64,000 nucleotides of DNA, taken from contig NZ_JH725081.1 of assembly GCF_000278255.1 (NCBI RefSeq), positions 368,268-432,267 on the forward strand. Direction: 5' to 3'. This document shows, in pieces, positions 9,787 to 21,524 of this stretch (positions are counted from its first letter, which is position 1; every line of letters begins with the position of its first letter). The notes beneath the pieces are model-generated. The model saw only the letters and a program-made list of their open reading frames with translations. It was not told the DNA's origin and ran no database searches. The position numbers and the translations under genes were made by a program. This stretch comes from Bartonella melophagi K-2C (GTDB lineage: Bacteria > Pseudomonadota > Alphaproteobacteria > Rhizobiales > Rhizobiaceae).

Positions 9787-11988
9787 GTGACAGAGATAAA
9801 AATTGTTTCGGTTTTGGTGCCACTTCCTGTTCCCCATGCTTATAGCTATGAGGTTCCTCCTTCTATGGGGGTAGAGATTGGATCTTTTGTTCGTGTTCCT
9901 GTGATGGGGCGTGAGGTTTGCGGTTTTGTGGTGGCCATTGATGAGCAGACAGAGGATAAAGATGGGCAGGGACCTGTTCCTATAGCACGTGAAAAACTGC
10001 GCTTGATTACGCATGTTTTTGATTGTCCACCATTAAAGGCTGAAATGATTGCGTTTTTGCGTTTTGTCAGTCACTATACAATGACGCCTTTTGGCTTTGT
10101 TGCACGGTTAGTTTTGCGTGTACCAACAGCATTAGAGCCGGAAGCACAGACTTTAGGTTTGCGTTATTGTGGGGGAGATGTTGGCCGTTTAACACCAGCG
10201 CGTTCACGGGTTTTAGAGGTGGCGCGTGAGGGACTAGTGTGGACACACTCTGGTCTTGCCCGTGCAGCGGGGACTTCTGTCTCGGTTGTTGAGGGTTTAA
10301 AAGGGCTTGGGGTTTTTGAAGAAGTGATGATGCCAACTCTTCCGCTTGTGGCAATGCCGGATCCTGATTTTTGTGTGCCTGTTTTGGAGGAGGAACAAAA
10401 ATCGGCAGCAGCTCTTCTGCGCAAAGGTGTTTTGTCTTCTCAATTTCAAGTTTTTTTGCTTGATGGGGTTACTGGGGCAGGTAAGACGGAAGTGTATTTT
10501 GAAGCTGTCGCTCAAGCACTAACGTGTGGTAAGCAGGTTTTGATTTTATTGCCAGAAATTGCTTTGACACAGCAGTTTTTAGATCGTTTTCATGCGCGTT
10601 TTGGAACACCAGCGGTTGAGTGGCATTCAGATTTAACACCACGTCGTCGTGAACGTGTGTGGCGCCAAGTTGCAGAGGGGCAGGTGCGGGTTGTTGCGGG
10701 TGCGCGTTCAGCACTTTTTTTGCCATTTCAAGACCTTGGTTTGATTGTTGTTGATGAAGAGCATGATGGTTCTTACAAACAGGAAGAACGTGTTTTTTAC
10801 CATGCGCGTGATATGGCTGTTGCACGGGGTTCTTTTGAAAAGTGTCCTATTATTTTATCTTCGGCCACACCTTCAATTGAAAGCCAGGTTAATGTTTTAT
10901 GGGGGCGTTATCAGCGGGTTGCTTTATCATCGCGTTTCCAGGCTGTTGCACTACCACACTTACAAGTGGTGGATATGCGCAAAGGAGGGGTGGAGAAGGG
11001 GCGTTTTATTTCTTCTGTTCTCGAACATGCTTTAAGACAAACCGTAGACAAAGGAGAGCAAGCTCTTCTTTTTCTCAACAGACGAGGTTATGCACCTTTA
11101 ACACTGTGTCGGATTTGTGGGCATCGTTTTCATTGTGTCAATTGCTCAAGTTGGTTGGTTGAACACCGTTTGTATGGTCAACTTAAATGTCATCATTGTG
11201 GTTATCACGAGCCTAGTCCAGAGGCGTGCCCTGAATGTGGTACGCTTGATCATCTTGTTGCTTGTGGCCCGGGGGTGGAAAGGATTGCAGAGGAAACACG
11301 CGAACTTTTCCCACAGGCACGTTTGCTGATTTTGTCAACGGATTTAAAAAGTGGAATAGGTCAGTTGCGACGGGAATTGGAAGCAATTACAAACAAGGAT
11401 GTGGATATTATTATTGGAACACAGTTGGTGGCTAAGGGGCATCATTTCCCTGGTCTTTCTTTGGTTGGGGTGATTGATGCTGATCTTGGTCTTGCGAATG
11501 GTGATTTGCGGGCAAGTGAACGCACTTTTCAGCTTTTATCACAGGTTACAGGAAGGGCTGGACGTATGGGTTTGGAAAGTTTAGGATTGTTGCAAACTTA
11601 TCAGCCAGATCATCCGGTCATACAAGCATTGCTTTCGCAACAGCGCGAGAATTTTTATACGCGTGAGATTGCCACACGTCAGCATTATCATTTACCGCCT
11701 TATGGACGGCTTGCATCTTTAATTGTATCTTCAAAAGAGCGCAAAGCTGCAGAAAATTATGCACGTGTCTTACGCCGGGTTACGCCAACGGTGCAGGGTG
11801 TTTCGGTGATGGGGCCAGCAGAAGCACAACTGGCACTTGTGCGTGGGCGATATCGTTTTCGGCTTTTGCTGCATGGGCAGCGCTCGTTTGATATGCAAGG
11901 GTTTATTCGTGCAATGATTGCAAATGCACCCAAAAGACCTGGTTCAGTTCAAGTTCAAATTGATATTGATCCGCAGAGTTTTCTTTAA
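9787..11988 (+). CDS. priA: Primosomal replication restart helicase PriA
   Basis: This SF2 3'-5' helicase reloads the replisome at stalled forks. In the 733-residue protein the N-terminal DNA 3'-end-binding domain comes first, then Walker A GVTGAGKTE near residue 228 and the DEEH box in VVDEEHDGSYKQEE. The zinc module follows, with cysteine pairs CRIC, CVNC, CHHC and CPEC between about 440 and 490, and then the C-terminal helicase lobe with GTQLVAKGHHFP and QVTGRAGR. The start is GTG with AAGGGG 11 bases upstream. priA next to the F1 operon is a common Rhizobiales arrangement. Confidence 0.97.
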   Translation: MTEIKIVSVLVPLPVPHAYSYEVPPSMGVEIGSFVRVPVMGREVCGFVVAIDEQTEDKDGQGPVPIAREKLRLITHVFDCPPLKAEMIAFLRFVSHYTMTPFGFVARLVLRVPTALEPEAQTLGLRYCGGDVGRLTPARSRVLEVAREGLVWTHSGLARAAGTSVSVVEGLKGLGVFEEVMMPTLPLVAMPDPDFCVPVLEEEQKSAAALLRKGVLSSQFQVFLLDGVTGAGKTEVYFEAVAQALTCGKQVLILLPEIALTQQFLDRFHARFGTPAVEWHSDLTPRRRERVWRQVAEGQVRVVAGARSALFLPFQDLGLIVVDEEHDGSYKQEERVFYHARDMAVARGSFEKCPIILSSATPSIESQVNVLWGRYQRVALSSRFQAVALPHLQVVDMRKGGVEKGRFISSVLEHALRQTVDKGEQALLFLNRRGYAPLTLCRICGHRFHCVNCSSWLVEHRLYGQLKCHHCGYHEPSPEACPECGTLDHLVACGPGVERIAEETRELFPQARLLILSTDLKSGIGQLRRELEAITNKDVDIIIGTQLVAKGHHFPGLSLVGVIDADLGLANGDLRASERTFQLLSQVTGRAGRMGLESLGLLQTYQPDHPVIQALLSQQRENFYTREIATRQHYHLPPYGRLASLIVSSKERKAAENYARVLRRVTPTVQGVSVMGPAEAQLALVRGRYRFRLLLHGQRSFDMQGFIRAMIANAPKRPGSVQVQIDIDPQSFL

Positions 11989-12052
11989 AAAATAAAGTAA
12001 TAAAAAATAAATGCGTTTGTTTTAAAAAAATATTGTTTAAGAGAGGATAGTT

Positions 12053-12701
12053 TTGAGCAAGATGATGAGGTTTGTGGTTTTTATTGTTGCTTGGCTTTTA
12101 GGAGGAGTAGAAGCACAGTCATCGGTTACAGATGTGATTAAAAGCAATGAAGCAAAAGAAATGCAAAGCATTGATACAACAGTTTTTGTTTTTGCTTATC
12201 GCTTGATGAAAGAAAGCGAAAAAATTTTTCAACCAATGATGACTTCTCCACAACAAACGATGCAGTCTCTTTGTGGTTTTCCCGTGGCGCATTCACGCCA
12301 ATTGATTTATCAATATGCAACCTTTTATGACACGGTGCTTGAGCAAAATATTATGGCTTTTAATAAGGAGTTGAGCCTTAATGGAACAAAGAGGGAGGGT
12401 GTGATGACAACACAAATTTTACAGCATTTACACACCCATCGCAAATTGATGGAAAAGGCTCATATACTCAATCTTTCTGCAGATGTGGTGGAATTTTTTG
12501 ACAGATGAGAATTTAAAAATAGATGTATTGTTGTCTAAGTTTGGGGCTGATATTGCTGCTTTAGTGTTTGATACTTTTCATGATGCAGATATGAATCATA
12601 TGAACCAGTTGAAAAATATGTCTGAAGATATCAAACAGAGGCTGAGAGAAAAATGTGGACCTGATAGCGAGTTGGAAGAGCAATTTTCAGGGGCATTGTA
12701 A
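12053..12701 (+). pseudogene. Secreted protein of unknown function, frameshifted
   Basis: Two overlapping frames look like one gene. The first (TTG start 12053, GAGAGGA upstream, stop 12508) encodes a signal peptide (MRFVVFIVAWLLGG, cleavage near EAQS) and 151 residues; the second frame continues to 12701 for about 65 helical, charged residues. They meet at a run of six T residues (12493-12498): with one T fewer the reading would pass as VEFLTDENLKID and give about 215 residues. I do not recognise the family. The break could be true decay, a sequencing error or slippage. The gene sits between priA and atpH. Confidence 0.6.
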
Positions 12702-12886
12702 ATATTTCATTTAAAATTTTCAAAAAGCGTTGCTTTGTGGTGTTGCGAGTCGATTGTGTCTATGCTAGGAGTGAAGAAATTTGTTCATTCTGAATTTCAA
12801 GAAGAAGATTCTTAAAATTTGAGATATTTGATCCATTTTATTTGATCAAGATTAAAGAATCGCTAAAAGGAAAGAGGCGAAGTTTC

Positions 12887-13471
12887 GTGTCGGATTCATT
12901 TTCTCGTATGCCGTTGCCATTAGCGAGCCGACGTTATGCGCAAGCGCTTTTTGATTTGGTTCAAGAAGCAGGCTATGTAAAAGATTTCGAAGAGGCATTT
13001 ACATCTTTTTTGGATATTTTGGATCGCAATACAGATTTAAAGCGCTTAATACAAAGCCCATTTTTTTCAACAAAAGAACAGGTTCAAACGCTTGATTCTA
13101 TTTGTGAGAGTTTTAGGTTTTCTGACAAAGGGGCGGGTCAGATTATGCGCAATTTTTTGCGTGTTATTGTAGAAAATCATCGACTTTTTGCTTTGTCTGA
13201 TATTTTACGTGCTTTTCAGTGTTGTGTTGCTTCATTTCGTGGGGAAGCATCGGTACATATTATTTCTGCACATCCGTTGGATGTTCATCAACAAGAGGAG
13301 TTGCGCGTGGTTTTGGCAGATGTTGTTGGGAGAAAAATTTTGCTACGCTTATCTGTCGATTCGACGATTTTGGGTGGGCTTATTGTCCGCTTGGGGTCAT
13401 GTCAGATTGATGCCTCTCTTGAGGGGAAATTGTCTTCGCTTAAGCTTGCATTAAAAAAAGAGGTCAGCTGA
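12887..13471 (+). CDS. atpH: ATP synthase F1 subunit delta
   Basis: This subunit forms the peripheral stalk cap of F1, joining alpha to the b subunits. The protein has 194 residues with the family opening [13 protein letters not shown] and the C-terminal [21 protein letters not shown] block. I place the start at the GTG at 12887, preceded by GGAAAGAGG; an in-frame TTG at 12842 would add 15 residues. It is the first gene of atpH-A-G-D-C. The stop overlaps the atpA ATG by one base (TGATG). The F0 genes are not in the window, as is normal for alphaproteobacteria. Confidence 0.95.
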   Translation: MSDSFSRMPLPLASRRYAQALFDLVQEAGYVKDFEEAFTSFLDILDRNTDLKRLIQSPFFSTKEQVQTLDSICESFRFSDKGAGQIMRNFLRVIVENHRLFALSDILRAFQCCVASFRGEASVHIISAHPLDVHQQEELRVVLADVVGRKILLRLSVDSTILGGLIVRLGSCQIDASLEGKLSSLKLALKKEVS

Positions 13472-15006
13472 TGGATATTAGACCATCTGAAATTTCAAAA
13501 ATCCTAAAAGAGCAAATCAAGAACTTTGACCAAAAAGCTGAAGTTTCAGAAATTGGGTGGGTTTTGTCTGTAGGTAATGGTATCGCTCGCGTTTATGGTT
13601 TGGATAATGTCCAAGCGGGTGAAATGGTTTCCTTTTCAAATGGTGTGCGTGGTATGGCACTTAATTTGGAAATGGATAATGTCGGGGTGGTGATTTTTGG
13701 GTCAGATCGCGATATCCGTGAAGGAGATTGTGTTAAACGGCTTGGGGCTATTATTGATGTTCCTGTTGGGCCAGCTTTGCTCGGACGTGTTGTGGACGCA
13801 TTGGGTAACCCCCTTGATGGAAAGGGGCCTATTCAGACCCCGCATCGTCGCCGGGTGGATGTAAAGGCCCCGGGTATTATTTCGCGCCAGTCCGTGCATG
13901 AACCGATGGTAACAGGGTTGAAAGCTATTGATGCGTTAGTTCCTATTGGACGTGGTCAGCGTGAGCTGGTGATTGGTGATCGTCAAACAGGTAAAACAGC
14001 AATTTTGCTTGATGCGTTTTTGAACCAAAAGCCTTTCCATGAAAAAGGCGCTGAGCATGATCAGGATAAAGTTTATTGTATTTATGTGGCTGTTGGTCAA
14101 AAGCGTTCAACGGTTGCGCAATTTGTTAAAGTTTTAGAAGAGCGTGGGGCTCTTGACTATTCGATTATTGTGGCAGCTACAGCTTCTGATCCGGCGCCGA
14201 TGCAGTTTATTGCACCTCTTGCAGGTTGTGCTATGGGGGAATACTTCCGGGATAATGGCCAACATGCTTTGATTGGCTATGATGATCTTTCAAAACAGGC
14301 TGTGGCTTACCGCCAAATGTCTCTTTTGCTTCGCCGCCCACCTGGTCGTGAAGCATACCCGGGGGATGTTTTCTATCTTCACTCTCGTCTTTTAGAGCGG
14401 GCTGCAAAGCTTAATGCTGACCATGGGTCTGGATCTTTGACTGCTTTGCCAGTGATTGAGACACAGGCCAATGACGTTTCTGCCTATATTCCGACGAATG
14501 TTATTTCGATTACAGATGGTCAGATTTTTTTAGAAACTAATTTATTTTATCAGGGAATACGCCCTGCTATTAATGTTGGTCTTTCTGTGTCACGTGTTGG
14601 TTCTGCTGCGCAAATTAAGGCGATGAAACAAGTTGCTGGCTCGATCAAGGGTGAATTAGCGCAATATCGTGAAATGGCAGCTTTTGCGCAGTTTGGTTCA
14701 GATTTAGATGCATCAACACAACGTCTTTTAAATCGTGGTGCTCGTTTGGTTGAGCTTTTAAAGCAAAAGCAATTTTCGCCACTTAAAATGCAAGAGCAGG
14801 TTGTTGTGATTTTTGCTGGTGTGAATGGTTACCTTGATTCATTAGCTGTTTGTGATGTTGGCCGATTTGAGCAGGGGCTGTTGGCGCTTTTACGTAGAGA
14901 TTATCCAAATCTTTTGGATGCGATTGGAAATCAAAAGCAACTTACAGATGCTCTGAAGAGTAAATTGGTTGATGTTCTTGATGCTTACAAAAAGAATTTT
15001 TCTTAA
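13471..15006 (+). CDS. atpA: ATP synthase F1 subunit alpha
   Basis: This is the regulatory nucleotide-binding subunit of F1, 511 residues. The P-loop GDRQTGKT lies at about 169-176. Other signatures are the [27 protein letters not shown] region and the [26 protein letters not shown] block, which ends in the conserved [10 protein letters not shown]. Translation is probably coupled to atpH through the TGATG overlap. A 22-bp spacer separates it from atpG. Confidence 0.98.
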   Translation: MDIRPSEISKILKEQIKNFDQKAEVSEIGWVLSVGNGIARVYGLDNVQAGEMVSFSNGVRGMALNLEMDNVGVVIFGSDRDIREGDCVKRLGAIIDVPVGPALLGRVVDALGNPLDGKGPIQTPHRRRVDVKAPGIISRQSVHEPMVTGLKAIDALVPIGRGQRELVIGDRQTGKTAILLDAFLNQKPFHEKGAEHDQDKVYCIYVAVGQKRSTVAQFVKVLEERGALDYSIIVAATASDPAPMQFIAPLAGCAMGEYFRDNGQHALIGYDDLSKQAVAYRQMSLLLRRPPGREAYPGDVFYLHSRLLERAAKLNADHGSGSLTALPVIETQANDVSAYIPTNVISITDGQIFLETNLFYQGIRPAINVGLSVSRVGSAAQIKAMKQVAGSIKGELAQYREMAAFAQFGSDLDASTQRLLNRGARLVELLKQKQFSPLKMQEQVVVIFAGVNGYLDSLAVCDVGRFEQGLLALLRRDYPNLLDAIGNQKQLTDALKSKLVDVLDAYKKNFS

Positions 15007-15028
15007 AACGGATTGATGGAATGTTTGG

Positions 15029-15940
15029 ATGGCATCGCTGAAGACTTTAAGAGACCGTATCGCCTCGGTTAAGGCAACGCAAAAGATTACTAAAGCCATG
15101 CAAATGGTTGCAGCCACAAAATTGCATCGTGCACAAGAGGCGGCTGAGGCTGCGCGCCCTTATGCTCAGCGTATGGCTCATGTTTTGGCAAATGTTGCTG
15201 CTAATGTTGATGGGGTTGATGCACCGCTTTTAATGCGTGGTACTGGCCTGGATAATGTGCATCTTTTGGTAGTTTGCACGGCTGAGCGCGGTTTGTGTGG
15301 TGTTTTTAATACGCATATTGCTCGTTGTGCACATGAGCATATTCACGCTCTTCTCTCTAAGGGTAAAGAAGTTAAAATTTTAACTGTGGGCAAAAAAGGT
15401 GCTGATATTTTGCGCCGTGATTTTAAAGCTCTGATGATTGACCATATTGATTTACGTTGTGTAAAATCTATAGGTTTTGCAGATGCAAAAAGAATTGGTG
15501 GGCGCATTATTGATTTATTCAATGAGGGTGCTTTTGATGTATGCACACTTTTTTACTCTGAATTTATTTCTGTGATTAACCAGCGTCCAACGGCTTTGGG
15601 TTTAATTCCATCTGTTGTTCAAGAATGTTCTGTTGGAAAAATTGGTGTTACTGAGAAGGGGGATAAGGGGGAAGCTTTGCAATCAGCTGTTTATAGTTAT
15701 GAGCCTGATGCGGCTTCTCTTTTAGAGACACTTGTTTTACGTAATCTTTCTGCACAAATTTTTCGTGCTTTGCTTGAAAATATTGCTGGTGAAATGGGTG
15801 CAAAGATGAGTGCTATGGATAATGCATCGCGCAATGCCGGTGAGATGATTAATAAATTGACAGTGACTTATAATCGTCAGCGTCAGGCGCAGATTACCAC
15901 AGAGTTAGTTGAAATTATTGCGGGCGCTGAAGCTCTTTAA
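15029..15940 (+). CDS. atpG: ATP synthase F1 subunit gamma
   Basis: This is the central rotor shaft of F1, 303 residues. The N-terminal coiled coil begins [15 protein letters not shown] and continues [17 protein letters not shown]; the Rossmann-like middle carries [13 protein letters not shown]; the C-terminal coiled coil ends with [12 protein letters not shown] and [10 protein letters not shown]. The gene is within the F1 operon and is followed after 19 bp by atpD. Confidence 0.98.
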   Translation: MASLKTLRDRIASVKATQKITKAMQMVAATKLHRAQEAAEAARPYAQRMAHVLANVAANVDGVDAPLLMRGTGLDNVHLLVVCTAERGLCGVFNTHIARCAHEHIHALLSKGKEVKILTVGKKGADILRRDFKALMIDHIDLRCVKSIGFADAKRIGGRIIDLFNEGAFDVCTLFYSEFISVINQRPTALGLIPSVVQECSVGKIGVTEKGDKGEALQSAVYSYEPDAASLLETLVLRNLSAQIFRALLENIAGEMGAKMSAMDNASRNAGEMINKLTVTYNRQRQAQITTELVEIIAGAEAL

Positions 15941-15953
15941 ATTGAGAAGGTAG

Positions 15954-17570
<1,617 letters not shown>

Positions 17571-17662
17571 AAGAAGTTTTGTGGTAAATAAAGGAATTAC
17601 TGCGACGAATGTCAGAGGAATTGTGTAAGGGATATTTGTCGTAGGAATGACAAGAGGTTGCT

Positions 17663-18079
17663 GTGGAAAACAATAGAGCAAAGCGTTTTTTGTTTGAGCT
17701 TATATCGCCTGAGAAACTTATTTTTTCAGATGAAGTGACATCGGTTGTTCTTCCTTCAGCTTCAGGCTATTTGACAGTTATGGCCAATCATGCACCTTTA
17801 ATGGTTCGCCTTATGCCGGGAAGTATTCGCGTTTTATCATCTTCAGGTGAAAAATTGTTTGCTCTTTGTGGAGGGGTTGCGGATATTACACCTTCAAGAT
17901 GTTCTCTTTTGGCTGAGGCTGTTGTTGCTGTTGATCATCTTTCTTTTGATGATCTTGAACAGCGGATTTTGAAAGTTCGTGCAGCGTTAGAAGAGGGTTT
18001 AAGTGACAGGGTCAATGATCCAGTGGAGGAATTTTTGCATCAACTAACGACTGTTGGCGGTGTGTTAACAGCGGTGTAG
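17663..18079 (+). CDS. atpC: ATP synthase F1 subunit epsilon
   Basis: This is the rotor subunit that regulates ATP hydrolysis. The 138-residue protein has the N-terminal beta sandwich with FELISPEKLIFSDEV and the turn ANHAPLMVRLMPGSIRV, then a short helical C-terminus. The start is GTG, with AAGAGG eight to nine bases upstream. It ends the F1 operon; the MFS gene begins 22 bp later, so read-through into the efflux genes is possible. Confidence 0.96.
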   Translation: MENNRAKRFLFELISPEKLIFSDEVTSVVLPSASGYLTVMANHAPLMVRLMPGSIRVLSSSGEKLFALCGGVADITPSRCSLLAEAVVAVDHLSFDDLEQRILKVRAALEEGLSDRVNDPVEEFLHQLTTVGGVLTAV

Positions 18080-18101
18080 CGCGAATGTAGGGAGTGCAGA
18101 C

Positions 18102-19778
18102 ATGAACGGCAAAAAAAGCGCGATTATGTCTGCTAAAGAAGGTGAAGGGGGGCTTTTCCAGTCTGGTCCTATTTTTGCAGGGCCTTTACCGAAATGTTTT
18201 GTTTATATTTTTGCCTCTTTTATTTTGCAATGGGCTTATGGCTTAGGGGCAAATATGGTTCAATCCAACATTCTTCAACTTTCTGGTAATTTTCGTGCGA
18301 CACTTACTGAAACGACATGGTTGGTTGCTGTTTATATGGCGCCCAATGTCAGTGTTGCGATTATGTTGATTAAAATTCGTTATCAATTTGGGTTGCGTTC
18401 TTTTGCTGAGTTATCGATCCTTGGATTTGTTTTGGTCTGTGTTTTGCAATTATTTGTCACAGATTTGCGTTCAGCTCTGATTATTCGTTTTTTTGCTGGT
18501 ATTGCTGCAGCACCAATGGCTTCATTGGCGCTTTTATATATGTTAGAGGCTTTTGCACCGGAGAAAAAATTCACAATTGGTCTTAGTTTAAATTATATGA
18601 ATGCAGCTTTAGCGGTTCCTTTATCACGTTTGATTTCACCTTATTTGCTGGAAAATAATGGGGGTTTTTCGAGTCTTTCAGCAATGGAAATGGGGCTTGT
18701 TTTAATTAGTTTGGGGTGTATTTTTTCTCTTCCGCTTGCACCTGTTGCATGTAACAAGGTAATTAGAAAGTTCGATTGGGTGAGTTATAGTTTGATTGCA
18801 TTTGGGCTTGGTTTAAATGCAATGATTATGTCTGTTGGTAAGCTTTACTGGTGGCATGAGGCACCATGGATTGGTTGGGGGCTTACTCTTGCAATTTTGT
18901 CGTTAGTGATTGCAACCATTTTTGAATTGAATAGAGAGCACCCATTAATCGATTTACGCTGGCTTTTTAGTAAAGAAATGGTGCAAGTTGTTTTGGTGTT
19001 GCTAATCTTTAGGATTCTTTTATCGGAGCAATCGACTTTAGCGGCAGATTTTTTTGGTCTTTTTGGTTTGTTAAATGGTGATATGGCGCCGATGTATTTT
19101 GCCGTTACCATTGGGACGCTTTTAGGGGGCGGGATTTGTGTTTGTTTTTTACGAGCTGGCCGTGAAGACTATTTTTATTTTATGTCTTTAAGCTGTTTGG
19201 CGCTTGGGTCTTATTTAGATAGTTATGTAAATCACTTAACGCGCCCAGAGGATCTGATGTTGAGTCAAGGTTTGATAGGTTTTGGCTATGCACTTTTTTT
19301 ACCTCCTGCTTTATTTAATGGGTTTGTAAGAGCAAATATACGAGGCCCCAGTTATGTTTTAAGTTTTATTGCTATTTTTCTTTTGACTCAGGTGACGGGA
19401 GGGTTAATGAGTGCGGCTTTTTTTGGGAGTTTGCAATTTATTTTCGCCTATAAGCATTTTGAGTGTTTAAAGCAAGATGTTGTTATTACAGATCCTCTTA
19501 TTTTAAATGAGATAAATGCCTTATTATCGTCTTCTTATAATGCTTTAAGTCCTGGCAGTTCTGGGGATGGGCAGTTCATATCTGATCTGATTGGGCAGCT
19601 AAAGTTGACAGCAAATATTTTGGCTTATGATGATGTTTTTCGACTTTATTTTTATATTGCAGCGGTTGTATTAATTGTTTTTCTTGTCAAAATTATTTAT
19701 CAATTACGCCCTTTTATTCTTGTGGAGCTGAACTGGAAAGATAAGGCAGTTTTAGTGAAGAAAAGTGAAAAAAGATGA
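18102..19778 (+). CDS. MFS efflux transporter, DHA2-like (EmrB-type)
   Basis: This polytopic membrane protein of 558 residues has about fourteen hydrophobic segments. Its early region TETTWLVAVYMAPN corresponds to the conserved TM1-TM2 part of the DHA2 drug:proton antiporter family, though the usual motif C is weak. The stop overlaps the start of the HlyD-family gene by 4 bp (ATGA), so the two form an EmrAB-style inner-membrane pump with a periplasmic adaptor. The substrate cannot be told from sequence. Residues 460-520 form a long hydrophilic loop before the last helix. Confidence 0.82.
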   Translation: MNGKKSAIMSAKEGEGGLFQSGPIFAGPLPKCFVYIFASFILQWAYGLGANMVQSNILQLSGNFRATLTETTWLVAVYMAPNVSVAIMLIKIRYQFGLRSFAELSILGFVLVCVLQLFVTDLRSALIIRFFAGIAAAPMASLALLYMLEAFAPEKKFTIGLSLNYMNAALAVPLSRLISPYLLENNGGFSSLSAMEMGLVLISLGCIFSLPLAPVACNKVIRKFDWVSYSLIAFGLGLNAMIMSVGKLYWWHEAPWIGWGLTLAILSLVIATIFELNREHPLIDLRWLFSKEMVQVVLVLLIFRILLSEQSTLAADFFGLFGLLNGDMAPMYFAVTIGTLLGGGICVCFLRAGREDYFYFMSLSCLALGSYLDSYVNHLTRPEDLMLSQGLIGFGYALFLPPALFNGFVRANIRGPSYVLSFIAIFLLTQVTGGLMSAAFFGSLQFIFAYKHFECLKQDVVITDPLILNEINALLSSSYNALSPGSSGDGQFISDLIGQLKLTANILAYDDVFRLYFYIAAVVLIVFLVKIIYQLRPFILVELNWKDKAVLVKKSEKR

Positions 19779-20758
19779 TAAGGGCATTGCGGTCGAAAGC
19801 GACAATTGTTGCATTTATATCGGGAATTGCTGGAATTTTATTAATTTTATGGGCTTGGAAGCTTCCACCATTTGTAAGCACTATTCAAATAACCGATAAT
19901 GCTTCAGTTAAGGGGAATGTCACTTTAGTAAGCCCACAGATTTCTGGTGTAGTTACACAAATTTATATTCAAGATTATCAAAGAGTTGAAAAGGGAACTG
20001 TTTTATTTGAGCTGGATGATACTCTTTTTCGGCAACAACTTTCTCAAGCGCAAGCGATTTTTGATTCAAAGAATGCAAAGCTTGCAAGTATTTTACTACA
20101 AACTCAGCTTTTGCAGGAAGAAATTGATGCGGCAGAGTCAGAATTGGCCCATTTACAAAAGCTATCGAATGTTACTTCTGAAATGAAGAATTTAAGAGCT
20201 GATGAGGCTTTGCGTCCATCTTCTTCTCTTTCACAATTATTAGCGGCACTTGAAGTAAAGCGCCGATTGCAAAAGCAATTGGATCTTGAACGGCAAAGTT
20301 TACAGTCAGATGTTGCTGGGGCAAAGGTAGGGGTTGAATTGGCAGAGCTTAATTTGGCACATACCAAAATTGTCTCTCCTTGTGCTGGGCAGGTTGGGCT
20401 TGTTGGAGCGCGAGTGGGACAATATGTTTTACCTGGAACGCAATTGGTGGCTGTTATTTCTGATGATATTTGGATTGTTGCTAATTATAAAGAAACACAG
20501 CTTGCTCATATGCGCGTTGGACAACCTGTTGTTTTTTTTGTTGATGCGCTAAATAATCAAAAATTAACAGGTCGTGTAGTATGTTTTGCCCCTGCGACAG
20601 GTTCGGAGTTTTCATTGTTGAAGACAAACACTGCGATTGGTAATTTTACTAAAATTGCACAACGTATTTCAGTTCGTATTGCTTTAGATCCAGGGCAAAT
20701 AGGGGCTGAACGACTTATTCCTGGTATGTCAGTGGTTACATATGTGGATACTTCGTGA
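19775..20758 (+). CDS. HlyD/EmrA-family membrane fusion protein
   Basis: This is the periplasmic adaptor subunit for the preceding MFS pump, 327 residues. One N-terminal membrane helix (about 10-30) is followed by the first half of the lipoyl-like domain (VTLVSPQISGVVTQIYIQDYQRVEKG), a coiled-coil hairpin (about 85-190) and the returning half with IVSPCAGQVGLVGARVGQYV. The C-terminal beta-barrel part includes VGQPVVFFVDA. No TolC-like outer-membrane partner lies nearby, so it presumably shares one encoded elsewhere. A strong terminator follows at 20919-20940. Confidence 0.9.
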   Translation: MIRALRSKATIVAFISGIAGILLILWAWKLPPFVSTIQITDNASVKGNVTLVSPQISGVVTQIYIQDYQRVEKGTVLFELDDTLFRQQLSQAQAIFDSKNAKLASILLQTQLLQEEIDAAESELAHLQKLSNVTSEMKNLRADEALRPSSSLSQLLAALEVKRRLQKQLDLERQSLQSDVAGAKVGVELAELNLAHTKIVSPCAGQVGLVGARVGQYVLPGTQLVAVISDDIWIVANYKETQLAHMRVGQPVVFFVDALNNQKLTGRVVCFAPATGSEFSLLKTNTAIGNFTKIAQRISVRIALDPGQIGAERLIPGMSVVTYVDTS

Positions 20759-20918
20759 CATATTGTTAAAGGTTAAAGGATATTTATTTTGGGTTTGATT
20801 TTTATATTGCTTGTTTATAGCAAATGGTTGTTGATATTAGAGGATGTCGTTGGGTTTATAATATTTGCGTTATGGTATATAGGTTGTAAGTTATTTTTAG
20901 GATTTGGAGAAGGGGGGT

Positions 20919-20940
20919 GCCCGCTTTTTGGGCGGGCTTT
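20919..20940 (+). terminator. Rho-independent terminator after the efflux pair
   Basis: Stem GCCCGC/GCGGGC (20919-20924 and 20932-20937) with a T-rich loop and TTT after it. It lies 160 bp after the HlyD-family gene and is one of the few GC-rich stems in this stretch. Confidence 0.7.
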
Positions 20941-20951
20941 AGAGAATCTGA

Positions 20952-21524
20952 TTATTTGATTTTACGTGTCAACAGCCACTTGCTAGAACAACACTGGCGA
21001 TAAGTATGATTGTTGTTTGAGGGTTTTCTTTTGCTTTTTTTCAGATCTTCAGTATGGTTGTTAATGCGATAAAGAGCGTGACGGCCTTTTTGTTTCCATG
21101 TATCAAAGAGGTCAAAAATGGTATTTGAAGTATTGTTATCATGACGCCAACGGCTGATTGTTACCAGTTCATCTTTTAATTGTGCTATATGTTTTTTTAA
21201 TTTTAGTATCTCTGCAACAGGGGGGGCTAAAATGTGCACATAGATTGACTTCTTCGTGTTGTTAGCGTCTTCTAAATTAGAATTTTGTTGAAAGACTGAC
21301 TTGTTAAACGACTTGAAAATTGAAAAGTTGCATGAGAAAAACGCTGTTTGTTGGTTTATGTTGATCATTGCGCGAGTGTTGGCTTGTTTTAAGTCAATTT
21401 TTGACTCATTTGTTTGTTCGAATTGTTTTATGATACGGGTAGTATTGTGGTCGTATAATGATGATCGTGTAATGAAAAAAGATAAAGTGGATTTTAAAAA
21501 TTGGGGAGTTGATGAGCATACCAT
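20952..21524 (-). CDS. Orphan hypothetical protein, possibly a coiled-coil
   Basis: An open frame of 190 residues that I do not recognise. The first 85 residues are Asn/Ser/Thr/Phe-rich and unconvincing. The second half ([18 protein letters not shown], then RWRHDNN) has heptad-like spacing and a Lys/Arg-rich end that looks protein-like. The upstream start would overlap the ispG start on the opposite strand; an internal ATG at 21368 also lacks a ribosome site. A run of seven G residues (21220-21226) crosses the frame. It could be a lineage-specific gene, a remnant or chance. Confidence 0.35.
   Translation of the reverse strand: MVCSSTPQFLKSTLSFFITRSSLYDHNTTRIIKQFEQTNESKIDLKQANTRAMININQQTAFFSCNFSIFKSFNKSVFQQNSNLEDANNTKKSIYVHILAPPVAEILKLKKHIAQLKDELVTISRWRHDNNTSNTIFDLFDTWKQKGRHALYRINNHTEDLKKSKRKPSNNNHTYRQCCSSKWLLTRKIK

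Noticed and set aside
9523..9823. Two short minus-strand open frames before priA
   Set aside because: Low-complexity sequence, no start signals, one overlaps the priA start.
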